In this document: in pieces, positions 36,289 through 44,777 of the stretch | How positions within the stretch are numbered: position 1 is the first letter of the stretch | Layout: every line of letters begins with the position of its first letter | Assembly (NCBI GenBank): GCA_902476765.1 | Contig: CABSEJ010000002.1 | Span: forward strand, 1-64,000 | DNA from: an uncultured Blautia sp. | Lineage (GTDB): Bacteria > Bacillota > Clostridia > Lachnospirales > Lachnospiraceae | DNA length: 64,000 nt | Direction of reading: 5' to 3' | Position numbers and translations under genes: made by a program | Notes under the pieces: model-generated | Told to the model about the DNA's origin: nothing | Seen by the model: only the letters and a program-made list of their open reading frames with translations | Database searches by the model: none

Positions 36289-38940
36289 TTATTCGCTATC
36301 CCTCAATCTCTCCACCACGCTTTTTTTCTGGGTCTGGCTGTAAGCGGCCAGAGATATAAGAACAGCCAGACCAGCGCACACAGGTATCATAATCAAGAAT
36401 GGCTGTGCCGTATATCTGTATTGGAAGCACAATATGATATGATTCAGGGCGCCAACTATGGAATAGCCGGCCCAGCTTCCCAACAGAATGCTGATAACTG
36501 CAGAAATCAAAATATAGTACCCGCTTTCAAAAAGCAGCATTTTCTTTATCTGTACTTTAGTCATGCCTATACTCTGCATCACTGCCAGCTCCTGTCTCCT
36601 GGAGAGAATTCCTGTCAGCATAGAATTGGCAAAATTCAGGATTCCAATCACTGCAATCACCAGGCAAAGGGCATATCCCACTGTAGCCACTGCGTTGATT
36701 AACCCGGAAAATTCTTTGATAAGGCTATCCTTTGACAAATACCCCATAGAGGAATTAACCTCCTGGGTATAGCTCTTTAGAAAGGCTTCAAAACCTGGCC
36801 GATATTCCTCTTCCACCTGGAAGGACATGGCAAACATCTGGCTGCCCATTTTATCCTCTATATCCGAAAGGGGAACAACTGTTGTCAGGGCATTGGAGCT
36901 AAAACTATGTTTGTTCATACTAAAGGGAATTTCCTGAATTACCGCCATTACCTCATATTCCCGCTGCTCCAGATTGGTATAATGCTGTCCAATGATTTCT
37001 CCCTCCTGGTTGTATTCCAGTACTGCCTGGGAGTCCTCTGTAAGAAAATTAAGAGTAATTTTTTCCCCGGGTTCGTACAGGGTGTCCTCTTCCTGGCAGT
37101 TTTCTGTTTCCTCCCACTGCTGTATCAGCACATAACCGCCCTGTTGAAATTTCTCCTCATCAATGGTTCCCTTCACTGCCTTCAGATTTTGCAAAAGCTC
37201 TTGTGAATACCCGTATCTGGTTTCTACTAAAGGAGCTTCTCCCTTTAAAACCTGCCGGATTCTGTCTTCTTCATATTCTGTGGTAAGCTTCCCCTGTTGA
37301 TACATCTGTTCATATCGCTCCATCCCTTCTGCAGTCAGGTTATGGCTGGTGTAATCCACCCAGAGCTCACAGGCCCCGGTGATGCCCGGCTGTTCCAGGG
37401 CTCCCTGCATATAAGCCTCATCTATGGAATATTCCAAGCTTATGGGGGAGCTTCTGGTAAAATTCACATTTCCTATCATATAATCTCCCACCAGCCTGCT
37501 TTCCAGGTACTGGTCCATGCGGAAGCTGCCTACTAAGGTAGCCACCAGCGCCAGCAAAATCATACTCAAGGAAATAGAAGAAATCACAACCGCTGTCTTT
37601 TTCTTATTTCTTCCCAAATTAGCTAAAGCCATCCTGGAAAGCCTGGCCCCTCTCTTTCCTTTTTTCTTCCTCTTCCGCCTGCTTTTTCCCTCAGTATAGC
37701 GAAGAGCCTCCACAGGAGATACCCTTCCTGCGATTTTAGCAGGTGTTCTGCAGCTAATAAATACTGTTATTAGAGAAAATACCCCGCCGAACACAAAAAT
37801 CCAGGGGCTGAAATACAGGGCAGAGGTACCTTTATATCCTGTAACCGCTGACAGCATAGGAAGCAAAAGCTGCCCCAGAATGAACCCCAGAAGTATACCC
37901 AGGGGAATTCCCAGAAGGGAAAGCCTGCCGGCCTGGCGATACACTATTTTTTTCAATTGGCGCCTGGTAGTCCCTACGGTCTTCAACAAACCATAAAACC
38001 GGATTTCTTTTAAAACGGAAAGCTGAAATATATTGTAGATAATCAGGTAACCCGTAATAAGGATAACCAAAAAAGCGCCCCCCAGAAGCACCATAGTTCC
38101 CACATCCATCCCCTCTGTTCTGGATGACATATAGGCCCAGTTCACGCCGTAATCCACAATCTCTTTTTCCTGTCCCTCTCTCTCCTGGTTTTCTCCCTCC
38201 GGCATATAGCCTGCATCCTCAATGATACTTTTTATCTTCTCTTCAATGTCTCTGGAATTCTCCAAAAACAGATTTCCATTTACCAGTCCTATAGGCTGTC
38301 CGGTCTGCTCATAATTTTCCAGGAAATCCGCCTCTGTATAATCTGCCTTTAATGAATCCCAATATTCCATAGAAAGATAAACTTGGCTGGCTTGGGAAAT
38401 CTGGTCTCCCTCATACCAGCCGCAAAGGGTAAACTCCTGTACAATCTCTTGTCCCATAAAGGAAAAACGGATAGGTACCTTTTCCCCCAGCTTTGCCGGA
38501 ATCTTAAGCTCCTTTAATACCAGAGTATCCACTACGATGTCTTCATAGTCCCTGGGAAAACTGCCTTCCTTAAGCTCCACAAAAGAGTTTTCCATTTCCT
38601 CCTGATTCTCCGCAATGCGAAGCTCACTCTGGCGCTGCCTGATATTTTCCGCCAATCCCAGAAAAATATTGTAGGTTGCAGACTTGATACGGCTGTCCTT
38701 TATGATATTTTCATACTGCGCTAAAGTCACATGCTTCAGTCCGGCATGGAATCTGCCTCCCACTTCCCGCATGGTCTGTTCCTGCAGAATCTGCCCCATG
38801 CCAATCCCCATGGAAAATATGGCGGTAAACAACAGACTGGTAAGGCAGATAGCCAATATAGCAAAAAGATTTCTGGTCTTGTTTTTCTTCAGAATTCTGA
38901 CGGAAAGTTTCTTTACTGCCTTTTGATTATTATTTCTCAT
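36289..38940 (-). CDS. ABC transporter permease with two FtsX domains
   Basis: A large (883-residue) permease of the MacB/FtsX type. There is an N-terminal membrane helix after a basic tail (VRILKKNKTRNLFAI), then a ~240-residue extracytoplasmic domain and three helices of the first FtsX domain (about 290-410). A charged linker (SRRKRKKKGKRG) is followed by a second helix, another large outer domain and the last FtsX domain ending near AAYSQTQKKSVVERLRD. It pairs with the ATPase at 38982-39647 upstream. Such pairs move peptides or lipids or confer peptide resistance. The substrate is unknown. The adjacent OmpR-type two-component system probably controls it. Confidence 0.88.
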   Translation of the reverse strand: MRNNNQKAVKKLSVRILKKNKTRNLFAILAICLTSLLFTAIFSMGIGMGQILQEQTMREVGGRFHAGLKHVTLAQYENIIKDSRIKSATYNIFLGLAENIRQRQSELRIAENQEEMENSFVELKEGSFPRDYEDIVVDTLVLKELKIPAKLGEKVPIRFSFMGQEIVQEFTLCGWYEGDQISQASQVYLSMEYWDSLKADYTEADFLENYEQTGQPIGLVNGNLFLENSRDIEEKIKSIIEDAGYMPEGENQEREGQEKEIVDYGVNWAYMSSRTEGMDVGTMVLLGGAFLVILITGYLIIYNIFQLSVLKEIRFYGLLKTVGTTRRQLKKIVYRQAGRLSLLGIPLGILLGFILGQLLLPMLSAVTGYKGTSALYFSPWIFVFGGVFSLITVFISCRTPAKIAGRVSPVEALRYTEGKSRRKRKKKGKRGARLSRMALANLGRNKKKTAVVISSISLSMILLALVATLVGSFRMDQYLESRLVGDYMIGNVNFTRSSPISLEYSIDEAYMQGALEQPGITGACELWVDYTSHNLTAEGMERYEQMYQQGKLTTEYEEDRIRQVLKGEAPLVETRYGYSQELLQNLKAVKGTIDEEKFQQGGYVLIQQWEETENCQEEDTLYEPGEKITLNFLTEDSQAVLEYNQEGEIIGQHYTNLEQREYEVMAVIQEIPFSMNKHSFSSNALTTVVPLSDIEDKMGSQMFAMSFQVEEEYRPGFEAFLKSYTQEVNSSMGYLSKDSLIKEFSGLINAVATVGYALCLVIAVIGILNFANSMLTGILSRRQELAVMQSIGMTKVQIKKMLLFESGYYILISAVISILLGSWAGYSIVGALNHIILCFQYRYTAQPFLIMIPVCAGLAVLISLAAYSQTQKKSVVERLRDSE

Positions 38941-38981
38941 ATCTCTACCTCCTGATGCCTACTGTACAATGAATCATACCC

Positions 38982-39647
38982 TCACTGCACTAACTTTCCA
39001 TCTTCAATTCGAATAATCCTGTCGCAAAGCTGAGCCAGTTCCTGAGAGTGCGTAATCATTACAATAGTCTGAGAAAATTTAGAATTGGTCAGTTTAAACA
39101 GTCCCAGAACTTCCTGGGAGGTTTTAGAGTCCAGATTGCCTGTAGGTTCATCGGCCAAAATAATTGCCGGCTTAGCCGCCATTGCCCGGGCAATAGCCAC
39201 CCTCTGCTGCTGTCCTCCGGAAAGCTGGCTGGGAAGGTTATTTACCTTATCCCCAATTCCCAGAGTATCCAGAATCTGCCGGATATAATCCTCATCCGGA
39301 ATTTCTCCGTCCAGCTCTATGGGGAGAACCACATTTTCATACACATTCAGCACAGGTACAAGATTATAGTTCTGAAATACAAAGCCAATGTTTCTTCTCC
39401 GAAATATGGTAAGCTTTGTCTCGTTCAGGCTGAAAATATCTTTGCCTCTCACCAGCACCTTTCCCTGAGTAGGATAATCCAGCCCTCCCAGCATATGCAG
39501 AAGCGTAGATTTTCCTGAACCGCTGGTGCCGGCCACCGCCACAAATTCTCCTTCTTCCACAGATAAATCCACACCGTCCAGAGCCTTTACCAGGCTGGCG
39601 TTTTTGCCATAATATTTCTTTAAATTCTCTGTTCTTAAGATTTCCAT
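38982..39647 (-). CDS. ABC transporter ATP-binding protein (MacB/LolD type)
   Basis: ATPase subunit of 221 residues with Walker [11 protein letters not shown]-loop [17 protein letters not shown], signature [14 protein letters not shown], Walker [14 protein letters not shown] and H-loop MITHS. The open frame continues to 39743, but GGGAGTG before ATG 39647 fixes the start at [14 protein letters not shown]. It is the first gene of the two-gene exporter unit. The leader holds a perfect 12-bp inverted repeat and phased TGACA sites, so it is likely regulated. Confidence 0.93.
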   Translation of the reverse strand: MEILRTENLKKYYGKNASLVKALDGVDLSVEEGEFVAVAGTSGSGKSTLLHMLGGLDYPTQGKVLVRGKDIFSLNETKLTIFRRRNIGFVFQNYNLVPVLNVYENVVLPIELDGEIPDEDYIRQILDTLGIGDKVNNLPSQLSGGQQQRVAIARAMAAKPAIILADEPTGNLDSKTSQEVLGLFKLTNSKFSQTIVMITHSQELAQLCDRIIRIEDGKLVQ

Positions 39648-39680
39648 AAGAACACTCCCTTCTGTCCTTTTCTCCACCTG

Positions 39681-39712
39681 AATTAGAGTATCCCTGTTCA
39701 GATACTCTAATT
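39681..39712. promoter_or_regulatory. Perfect 12-bp inverted repeat in the exporter leader
   Basis: AATTAGAGTATC (39681-39692) and GATACTCTAATT (39701-39712) with an 8-base loop, 34 bases upstream of the ATPase start. It overlaps the likely -10 (TAGAGT on the minus strand, 17 bases from TTGTCA at 39727-39732). It could be a repressor operator or a leader hairpin. Confidence 0.6.
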
Positions 39713-39726
39713 GTACAAAATATTTC

Positions 39727-39773
39727 TGACAAAGGCCTGACATTCTCTCCGGTTTTTTCTGACATTTCTGTCA
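39727..39773. promoter_or_regulatory. Helically phased TGACA sites, likely response-regulator targets
   Basis: TGACA begins at 39727, 39738 and 39760, that is at intervals of 11 and 22 bases, and an inverted TGTCA lies at 39769-39773. OmpR-family regulators bind direct half-sites spaced by one helical turn. The region is directly upstream of, and partly overlaps, the proposed -35 of the exporter promoter, and an OmpR-type regulator is encoded at 41013-41705. Confidence 0.6.
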
Positions 39774-39905
39774 GGTTTCTATAATCAAACCGAGCTGCAA
39801 GCACAAGGCAAATTACCTCCGGGGGCAGAAGAAGACAGCCTGGTCTGTGTTCCTTTGGCTGGTTGCTTGCGGGAATAAAGTCTATTTTAATTTTTTAAGA
39901 TACCA

Positions 39906-40034
39906 GGGTCAAAAGGTTGGAAATCCGATGCAAGCTTGCTTGCAAGCGGATTTTTAACCTTGGGACCCGCCAAAAACATGAATAAGTAGCCATTTTTCAA
40001 AGAAAAATGAGCGAATTATGAATGTTTTTGAGGA
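39906..40034. repeat. Two large palindromes adjoining repeat copy 2
   Basis: First hairpin, 39906-39968: GGGTC..GACCC at the base, AAGGTT/AACCTT, AATCCG/CGGATT and an apical GCAAGC-TT-GCTTGC. Second, 39972-40034: AAAAACAT..ATGTTTTT outer arms around CATTTTTC-AAA-GAAAAATG. Together with the 97-bp repeat they make a ~200-base composite of four hairpins between the exporter operon and the kinase gene. The rest of the 430-base gap (39774-39905) shows nothing I can interpret. Confidence 0.65.
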
Positions 40035-40103
40035 TTGCGGGAGCACACCGTGCGGAGCAATCCGGTATCAAAGGGGGTCAAAATACCTTTTGACCCCAAC
40101 ATC
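40007..40103. repeat. 97-bp structured repeat, copy 2 (inverted relative to copy 1)
   Basis: Reverse complement of 34197-34293 with one mismatch. Contains the same two hairpins. It overlaps the 3' end of the histidine kinase gene, supplying that gene's last codons and stop. Here it is continuous with two further palindromes that copy 1 lacks. Confidence 0.85.
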
Positions 40104-41016
40104 TTTTTAATAGAAATACAGAAAAACAGCTCCCTTCACCTTCCCGGGAAGAAACTGTCACATAGCCCTTTTCCTTCTGGAGAATCAATTGAGCCAGGTA
40201 TAAGCCAAGGCCGCTTCCCTCCTCCTGCTCTCTATCCTTCCCCCGGTAAAACCGATGAAAAATCAGATTGTACTCGTCCTGTGGAATTCCCGGTCCCTGG
40301 TCTTGAATCCTGATTTTTATATACATTTCCAACGGCTGTACATCAATACAGACAGAACTGCCCTGAGGAGAATACTTGACCGCATTTTCTAAAATATTTC
40401 CCAGCGCCTCCGCCGTCCATTTAGGATTGTGAATAGGCTCGCATTCCTGAAATTCCTTTGTCTTAATCTGTATCCCTTTGTCCCTGGCCTGGGCATACAC
40501 TCCCTGAATACTCCTGGCTAAAGTTTCCGTCAGGGATGCCGGGAAGCTGTCAAAGGTGAGGATTCCCTGTTCCAGACGGGAAGCTTTTACCAAAGTTTTC
40601 ATAAGCCACTGCATTTTCTCTGCCTGCTGCCGGTTTCTCTGGAGAAAAATCTGCTGCTCCTGAACGGATAGGCTTCCTTCTTTTAATATATCTGTATTCA
40701 AAAGGATGTTAGCCAAAGGCGTTTTCATCTGGTGGGATAAGTCTGAAAGAAGGGCCGCAATCTCCGCCTTCTCTTTTCCCGCCTTGTCTCTTTCTAACGA
40801 AGAGCGCTTCAAAACAGCCAAAAGTCTGCTGATAATTTTAGATTCTCTGGTTTCCCGGCAGTCCTGGTCCCGGATAGTCTCTCCTTTTTCATAAGCCAGT
40901 AAAAGCTCTGAAATCCGGTCAAGAGTTCTATTGCAGTAAAAACACACAGCCCCGCAGAAAGCAGCAGCCAAAAAAACCGTCCCCAGGCATATTCCCCACA
41001 TCATAATCTGTGTCAT
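40078..41016 (-). CDS. Sensor histidine kinase (OmpR-type partner)
   Basis: Membrane sensor of 312 residues with one clear N-terminal helix (about 2-28) and very little outside the membrane. It then has a linker, a HisKA domain with the phospho-accepting His in LSDLSHQMKTPLANIL, and a HATPase domain with ENAVKYSP, DQGPGIP, FHRFYRG and GSGLGLYLAQLI. The short sensor suggests intramembrane sensing or sensing through the ABC exporter. ATG 41016 overlaps the regulator stop (ATGA). The last ~9 residues and stop come from the structured repeat. Confidence 0.9.
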   Translation of the reverse strand: MTQIMMWGICLGTVFLAAAFCGAVCFYCNRTLDRISELLLAYEKGETIRDQDCRETRESKIISRLLAVLKRSSLERDKAGKEKAEIAALLSDLSHQMKTPLANILLNTDILKEGSLSVQEQQIFLQRNRQQAEKMQWLMKTLVKASRLEQGILTFDSFPASLTETLARSIQGVYAQARDKGIQIKTKEFQECEPIHNPKWTAEALGNILENAVKYSPQGSSVCIDVQPLEMYIKIRIQDQGPGIPQDEYNLIFHRFYRGKDREQEEGSGLGLYLAQLILQKEKGYVTVSSREGEGSCFSVFLLKRCWGQKVF

Positions 41017-41705
41017 GGCTCTTCCTCCCATAAATACCCGATTCCGTGAATGGTTTTAATCTGTCGGAAAGACTGCTCCCCTGTTTCCAGCTTCTTTCTC
41101 AATCTTCCGATATTAACCTGGAGGGTGTTCTGGTTCACATATTTCCCCTGGCAATCCCATACCAGGTCCAGAAGCTGGTTCTGGGTTAAAACTCTTCCTT
41201 TATTTTCCAAAAAGCATTTTAGCAGCTTGAATTCTGTCATACTGCAGTCCAGCTCCTTTTCCTCTTTGTAGGCTTTCATAAGAGAAAGATTCAGCCGCAC
41301 AGAGCCGGAGCTTAAAACCATCTCTCTTTCCCCATCCATTCCCCTGTCTAAAAGCTTCTTTAATCTCAATTTCAAAACCGCCAGTGAAAAGGGCTTGGTC
41401 ATATAGTCATCAGCTCCGTTTGACAGTCCCATAATCTCGTCTGTTTCCAAATCCCTTGCTGTAAGCATCAGTACCGGCATCCGGGATTTCTCCCGAATCC
41501 TTCTGCACAGCTGATTTCCATCCATATCCGGAAGATTTAAATCCAGAATCATACCATCCGGATTTTCTTCCTGAAATAACTGCCAGCCTTTTCCCCCGTT
41601 CTCCGCCTCCAGAACCTGATAGCCCTCCTGGGTCAGAGAAAAGGAAATACCGCTGCGTAATCCTCTGTCATCCTCCACCACTAAAATTTTTCTATTTCGT
41701 TCCAT
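41013..41705 (-). CDS. OmpR/PhoB-family response regulator
   Basis: Receiver domain (KILVVEDDRGLR, phospho-acceptor Asp in GMILDLNLPDMDG, MLTARD, TKPFSLAVL) followed by a winged-helix DNA-binding domain (LTQNQLLDLVW, VNIGRLRKKL, IKTIHGIGYLW). About 230 residues from ATG 41705. The ribosome site is weak, and an in-frame ATG at 41756 is possible. It is coupled to the kinase by a 4-base overlap. Likely target: the exporter promoter with phased TGACA sites. Confidence 0.9.
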   Translation of the reverse strand: MERNRKILVVEDDRGLRSGISFSLTQEGYQVLEAENGGKGWQLFQEENPDGMILDLNLPDMDGNQLCRRIREKSRMPVLMLTARDLETDEIMGLSNGADDYMTKPFSLAVLKLRLKKLLDRGMDGEREMVLSSGSVRLNLSLMKAYKEEKELDCSMTEFKLLKCFLENKGRVLTQNQLLDLVWDCQGKYVNQNTLQVNIGRLRKKLETGEQSFRQIKTIHGIGYLWEEEP

Positions 41706-41897
41706 ATCCCGGTTCTTCCTTTCCGCCCCTCCTTTGCCAGGGCCTGCTTCTATCATAGCAAAGGAATCTTTACCTGTACAGCAGGTTAAGAAAACCCCAA
41801 TGGACCAGTTTCCGGCAATTGGTATGAAAGGGCCTCTATTCCCGCATTGACAGAGGCTGATTTTCTATGCTAAGGTTAATCCACTGGAGGTAATACA

Positions 41898-43196
41898 ATG
41901 ATAGGACATAAAGAACATCTTGCATCCCAGTTTTTCCGTGCTGTTCTGCCTGCTATGCTGGCCTTTACCCTGTCTGGAATCTATGGCATTACAGACGGTT
42001 TTTTCGTGGGAAACGCCCTGGGCGACAGCGCCCTGCCAGCCATTAACGTGGCTTACCCCCTGACAGCCCTTTTACAGTCCATGGGTACAGGAATTGGTAT
42101 GGGCGGAGCTGTGGAATATTCTCTGGGACTTGGCAGCCAAAATCCCCAAAGAAGCCGGGAATTTTACAGCTTGTCCCTTTTTCTTCTGTGCAGCCTGGGC
42201 CTTGTTTTTACCGGAATCCTTCTTGTGGCCGGAGCCCCTCTTCTAAGGCTTTTCGGTGCATCCGGAGAAATCTATACCCTGGGCTGTGAATATATTTTCT
42301 TTATCGCTCTGGGCTCTGTGTTTCAGATTCTGGGCACCGGCCTGGTACCTTTTATCCGGAATATGGACGGCCCTATTATCGCTATGTACGCCATGATTGC
42401 AGGTTTTGGAACTAATATTGTTCTGGATTATCTTTTGGTTTGGAAATTTCCGCTGGGCATGACAGGAGCCGCTTTAGCCACAGATATTGGCCAGGGAATT
42501 ACCTTTTTGGTTTGCCTGGGATTTTTTATAAAGAAAAAAGAAAAGCCTCTCTTCCGTTTTCAGGAAAGTGTGAAGCTTCTCTTGCAAAGACTGATAAAAG
42601 TAGGAATGTCTCCCTTCGGACTTACTTTTGCTCCTAATATTGCTTTAATTCTCATTAACAAAAGCGCCGTTCTCTACGGCGGAAATCTGGCCGTCACCTG
42701 CTATGCCCCGGTAAGCTACATAAATTGGGTGGGGCTGATGCTGCTACAGGGTGTCAGCGACGGCAGCCAACCCCTTTTCAGCCTCTCCTGGGGAGCGGGT
42801 AAAAAGGAAAGAGCCTGGAAATTCTGTAAAATGGCTTTCGGCTTTTCCCTTTTTACCGCCGCTGTATCCATGGCCCTGATTTTCTGTCAGAGACACAATC
42901 TGGGCTCTCTTTTCGGTACCTCCCCTCAGGTAAACAGCCAGATTTCTCATATACTTCCGGTGTTTCTCGCCGGCTATCTTTTCGCAGCTGTCTCCAGGGT
43001 CAGCACTGCTTATTTTTATGCCACAGGGAAAAATTTTAAGGCTTATCTTCTTATTTACGGAGAGCCTGTATTTCTGGCTATACTGCTGGCTGTTCTTCCA
43101 TCTGTGTGGGGCATCCAGGGAACCTGGATCGCCGTGCCCCTGTCCCAGATGCTGGCTGCAGGGCTCAGTGTGGTACTCATGGCCTCTAAGCCCTGA
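41898..43196 (+). CDS. MATE-family multidrug efflux protein
   Basis: A 432-residue membrane protein with about twelve helices in two MatE domains. Motifs include FFRAVLPAMLAFTLSGIYGI, TDGFFVGNALGD and, in the second half, GVSDGSQPLFSLSWGAGKK. MATE proteins export cationic drugs or metabolites with Na+ or H+ gradients; the substrate is unknown. ATG 41898 follows CTGGAGG. A TTGACA at 41847-41852 could be its -35, but no good -10 is at standard spacing. Its 3' end overlaps the yesN-like gene by 11 bases in convergent orientation. Confidence 0.92.
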   Translation: MIGHKEHLASQFFRAVLPAMLAFTLSGIYGITDGFFVGNALGDSALPAINVAYPLTALLQSMGTGIGMGGAVEYSLGLGSQNPQRSREFYSLSLFLLCSLGLVFTGILLVAGAPLLRLFGASGEIYTLGCEYIFFIALGSVFQILGTGLVPFIRNMDGPIIAMYAMIAGFGTNIVLDYLLVWKFPLGMTGAALATDIGQGITFLVCLGFFIKKKEKPLFRFQESVKLLLQRLIKVGMSPFGLTFAPNIALILINKSAVLYGGNLAVTCYAPVSYINWVGLMLLQGVSDGSQPLFSLSWGAGKKERAWKFCKMAFGFSLFTAAVSMALIFCQRHNLGSLFGTSPQVNSQISHILPVFLAGYLFAAVSRVSTAYFYATGKNFKAYLLIYGEPVFLAILLAVLPSVWGIQGTWIAVPLSQMLAAGLSVVLMASKP

Positions 43197-44766
43197 CATG
43201 AGCCTCCCGGTATTCTTTAGGGGTCATGCCCACAGTCTTTTTAAAAATACTGCTGAAATACTGGGAGGAATTAAACCCCACATAAAATGCAATTTCATAG
43301 GTTTTAATATCAGGAGTACTTAGAAACCGTTTTGCTCTTTCTATACGGACTTCATTCAGGTATTGATTATAATTTATGTTTCCATATTTTTTCATAAGAG
43401 CGCTGAGATAGCTGGTGCTTAATCCTACAGAATCGGCTACCTCCTTAAAATTCATTTCCGGATTTGTGTAGTTTTCTTTTATATAACTCAAAGCCTTCTG
43501 CACCAATCTTTCATTTTCACTGGTATTGCTGGTCTTTAAATATTCAAACATAATTTCAAAAGATTTTTCCACTATCCTTTTAATCTGGTCCAGGCTTTTT
43601 GTTTTCAAAATTTCAGCCAAAAGCCCATGGGCGCTTTGAAAAAATTTCTGATACAGGCTTTCGTCTTCAAAAGCCTTATAAGACAGCAGCAACATCTCCA
43701 TTATCATAAGAGCCAGGGAGGACTTGTTTATTTTTGGCATTTTCCCCATATTTTCAAGCAGCCTGTCCAATTGGATTCTCAGCTGGGTTTCATCTCTGTC
43801 TTGTATTGCCTTCTCTATTGAGTCCGAAAGCAATCTAAACTGAAGAAAATACTCTGTGTTATTCTTTTGTACATCCTTGTAGCAAACAATGTTTTGATTC
43901 CCGTATTCATATCTGCTGTCAATCACCTTTTCAGCCTCTCTGTAGGAATATGGCAATTTATCACTTCCCTGGTATTTTCCGCCCACACCACATATTACAT
44001 AGGTATTTGCGTTTTTCCCCAAAAAACTCATGATTTCCTGTAAATGCAGTTCCAGCTTCTCCTGTGCGTTCTCTGTATACTCATACAGCAAAATAATCCG
44101 GTTTCCTCTGAAAAAACAGCTTAAATATCCGTATTTCTCTACATATTCTCTGACCTGTACCGCTATAATTTTAAATGCAACCTCTTGCTCCACCACATCC
44201 TCTACTGAGTTTTCCTCTTCTCCATAAAAATACTGGAGATAAAAAATAGCCGTCTGAAAATAAGACTTCTGGTTTTGTACCAGTTTGATAGCGCTGCTGC
44301 ATTCTACTTTTCCGTACAACACCAGTTCACCTAAATATTTTTCCCGAATCAGCTGCAAATTTCTGGTAATTTCCTCTTTATATTCCCGCTCTTCTTCAAG
44401 GGAATGCAAAGCTTTCTCCACCACATCTAAGACCTCCTGATTGTCAAAAGGCTTTGTGATATAGCCAAAAACCTGCATCTGTACAGCTTTCTGAGCATAT
44501 TCAAATTCTTTATAAGCCGTAAGCAGAATAATTTTAATCCAGGGAAACTCCTGGCGTACCACACAGGAAAATTCTATCCCATCCATAAATGGCATGTTAA
44601 TATCTACGATAACAATATCCGGTCTCTTCTCTCTTACCTCTTTTAAAGCCATTTCACCGTCATATACCATACCAATTACCTGGATGCGGTGACTCTCCCA
44701 GTCAATACATTTTCCGATACCTCTGCAGATAATCTCGTCGTCATCTGCAATCAAAAGTTTATACAT
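43186..44766 (-). CDS. YesN-type AraC-family response regulator
   Basis: N-terminal receiver (LLIADDDEIICRGI, phospho-acceptor in DIVIVDINMPFMDG, LLTAYKEFEYA, KPFDNQEV), a ~280-residue middle region, and two AraC-type helix-turn-helix motifs at the C-terminus (FKEVADSVGLSTSYLSALMKK and AFYVGFNSSQYFSSIFKK, ending MTPKEYR). AGGAGG before ATG 44766 sets the start, giving 526 residues. It is the last gene of the sugar-type locus, 11 bases after its kinase, and should activate the transport and enzyme genes. Confidence 0.93.
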   Translation of the reverse strand: MYKLLIADDDEIICRGIGKCIDWESHRIQVIGMVYDGEMALKEVREKRPDIVIVDINMPFMDGIEFSCVVRQEFPWIKIILLTAYKEFEYAQKAVQMQVFGYITKPFDNQEVLDVVEKALHSLEEEREYKEEITRNLQLIREKYLGELVLYGKVECSSAIKLVQNQKSYFQTAIFYLQYFYGEEENSVEDVVEQEVAFKIIAVQVREYVEKYGYLSCFFRGNRIILLYEYTENAQEKLELHLQEIMSFLGKNANTYVICGVGGKYQGSDKLPYSYREAEKVIDSRYEYGNQNIVCYKDVQKNNTEYFLQFRLLSDSIEKAIQDRDETQLRIQLDRLLENMGKMPKINKSSLALMIMEMLLLSYKAFEDESLYQKFFQSAHGLLAEILKTKSLDQIKRIVEKSFEIMFEYLKTSNTSENERLVQKALSYIKENYTNPEMNFKEVADSVGLSTSYLSALMKKYGNINYNQYLNEVRIERAKRFLSTPDIKTYEIAFYVGFNSSQYFSSIFKKTVGMTPKEYREAHVRA

Positions 44767-44777
44767 ACGCAAACCTC

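Noticed and set aside
40035..40313. 92-residue plus-strand open frame over the repeat
   Set aside because: It is antisense to the histidine kinase and uses repeat sequence for its start. No ribosome site or family.
41847..41890. MerR-type promoter before the MATE gene
   Set aside because: TTGACA is present, but the possible -10 is poor at any spacing and there is no MerR gene nearby.
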